From IMG/VR virus record IMGVR_UViG_3300030450_000888, positions 1 to 22,677 of that record: DNA of 22,677 bases. The stretch is one strand, 5' to 3'. Of this stretch, positions 22,633 through 22,677 are shown piece by piece. This stretch comes from a virus. Below the pieces are notes generated by a model. It worked only from the letters and a program-made list of their open reading frames with translations, was not told where the DNA came from and searched no databases. Numbering within the stretch: the first letter of the stretch is position 1; each line of letters starts with the position of its first letter. The position numbers and the translations under genes were made by a program.

Positions 22633-22677
22633 TAGCATTTCCATCTACGTAGTGCCAACGCTTTACGGGTTGGCTTT
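22632..22677 (-). CDS. C-terminal end of an upstream gene
   Basis: The last codons before a TAA at 22634-22632 read KPTRKALALRRWKC. The frame is open to the window edge and its stop overlaps the next start as TAATG, the junction style of the whole cluster. Too little is visible to identify the product, which is basic. Confidence 0.45.
   Translation of the reverse strand, partial: KPTRKALALRRWKC

Overview
All genes read on the minus strand, so transcription runs from high to low coordinates. The gene order major capsid protein, tail tube A, tail tube B, gp13, gp14, gp15, gp16, gp17 is that of the T7 late (class III) operon. An hli gene with the chlorophyll-binding signature, the AT-rich composition and a cyanobacterial/cyanophage-type glutamine riboswitch point to a T7-like cyanophage of marine Synechococcus or Prochlorococcus (or an uncultured relative). 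No host genes, tRNA, CRISPR array, insertion sequence or plus-strand gene is convincing.

Layout, right to left in the direction of transcription. (1) 22677-22051: a tight string of tiny overlapping genes (a partial C-terminus, then 18, 53 and 78 aa basic proteins), then hli (44 aa). Every junction is TAATG or ATGA. (2) 22078-21787: a candidate promoter buried in the 3' end of hli, a Downstream-peptide-type glutamine riboswitch, a 17-aa peptide gene carrying a YRGVxY motif, and a translationally coupled 43-aa one-helix membrane protein. (3) 21786-21616: a gene-free leader full of hairpins ahead of the capsid gene. (4) 21615-20446: major capsid protein, then a strong intrinsic terminator at the position of T7 T-phi. 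(5) 20406-16108: tail tube A and B and a gp13-like protein. (6) 16141-7416: the three proteins equivalent to the T7 internal core (gp14, gp15, gp16), with an ADP-ribosyltransferase-like domain embedded in gp16. (7) 7403-873: two adhesin genes. The first is a gp17-type fibre ending in an S74 auto-chaperone. The second carries an N-terminal cupredoxin domain with all four type-1 copper ligands, followed by a pectate-lyase-like beta-helix. Both contain arrays of the same 10-residue repeat. (8) 816-1: three small genes common in cyanophages, the last one running off the window and probably a membrane protein.

Together this is the late virion-assembly and ejection module, preceded by a short accessory block that may tune host photosynthesis (hli) and sense host nitrogen status (the glutamine riboswitch). 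The most notable items are the riboswitch with its micro-peptide and buried promoter, the ADP-ribosyltransferase domain in a protein expected to be ejected into the host, the copper-site domain on a tail adhesin, and a terminator whose U-tract touches the start codon of the next gene. All assignments come from reading the sequence; no database search was run.
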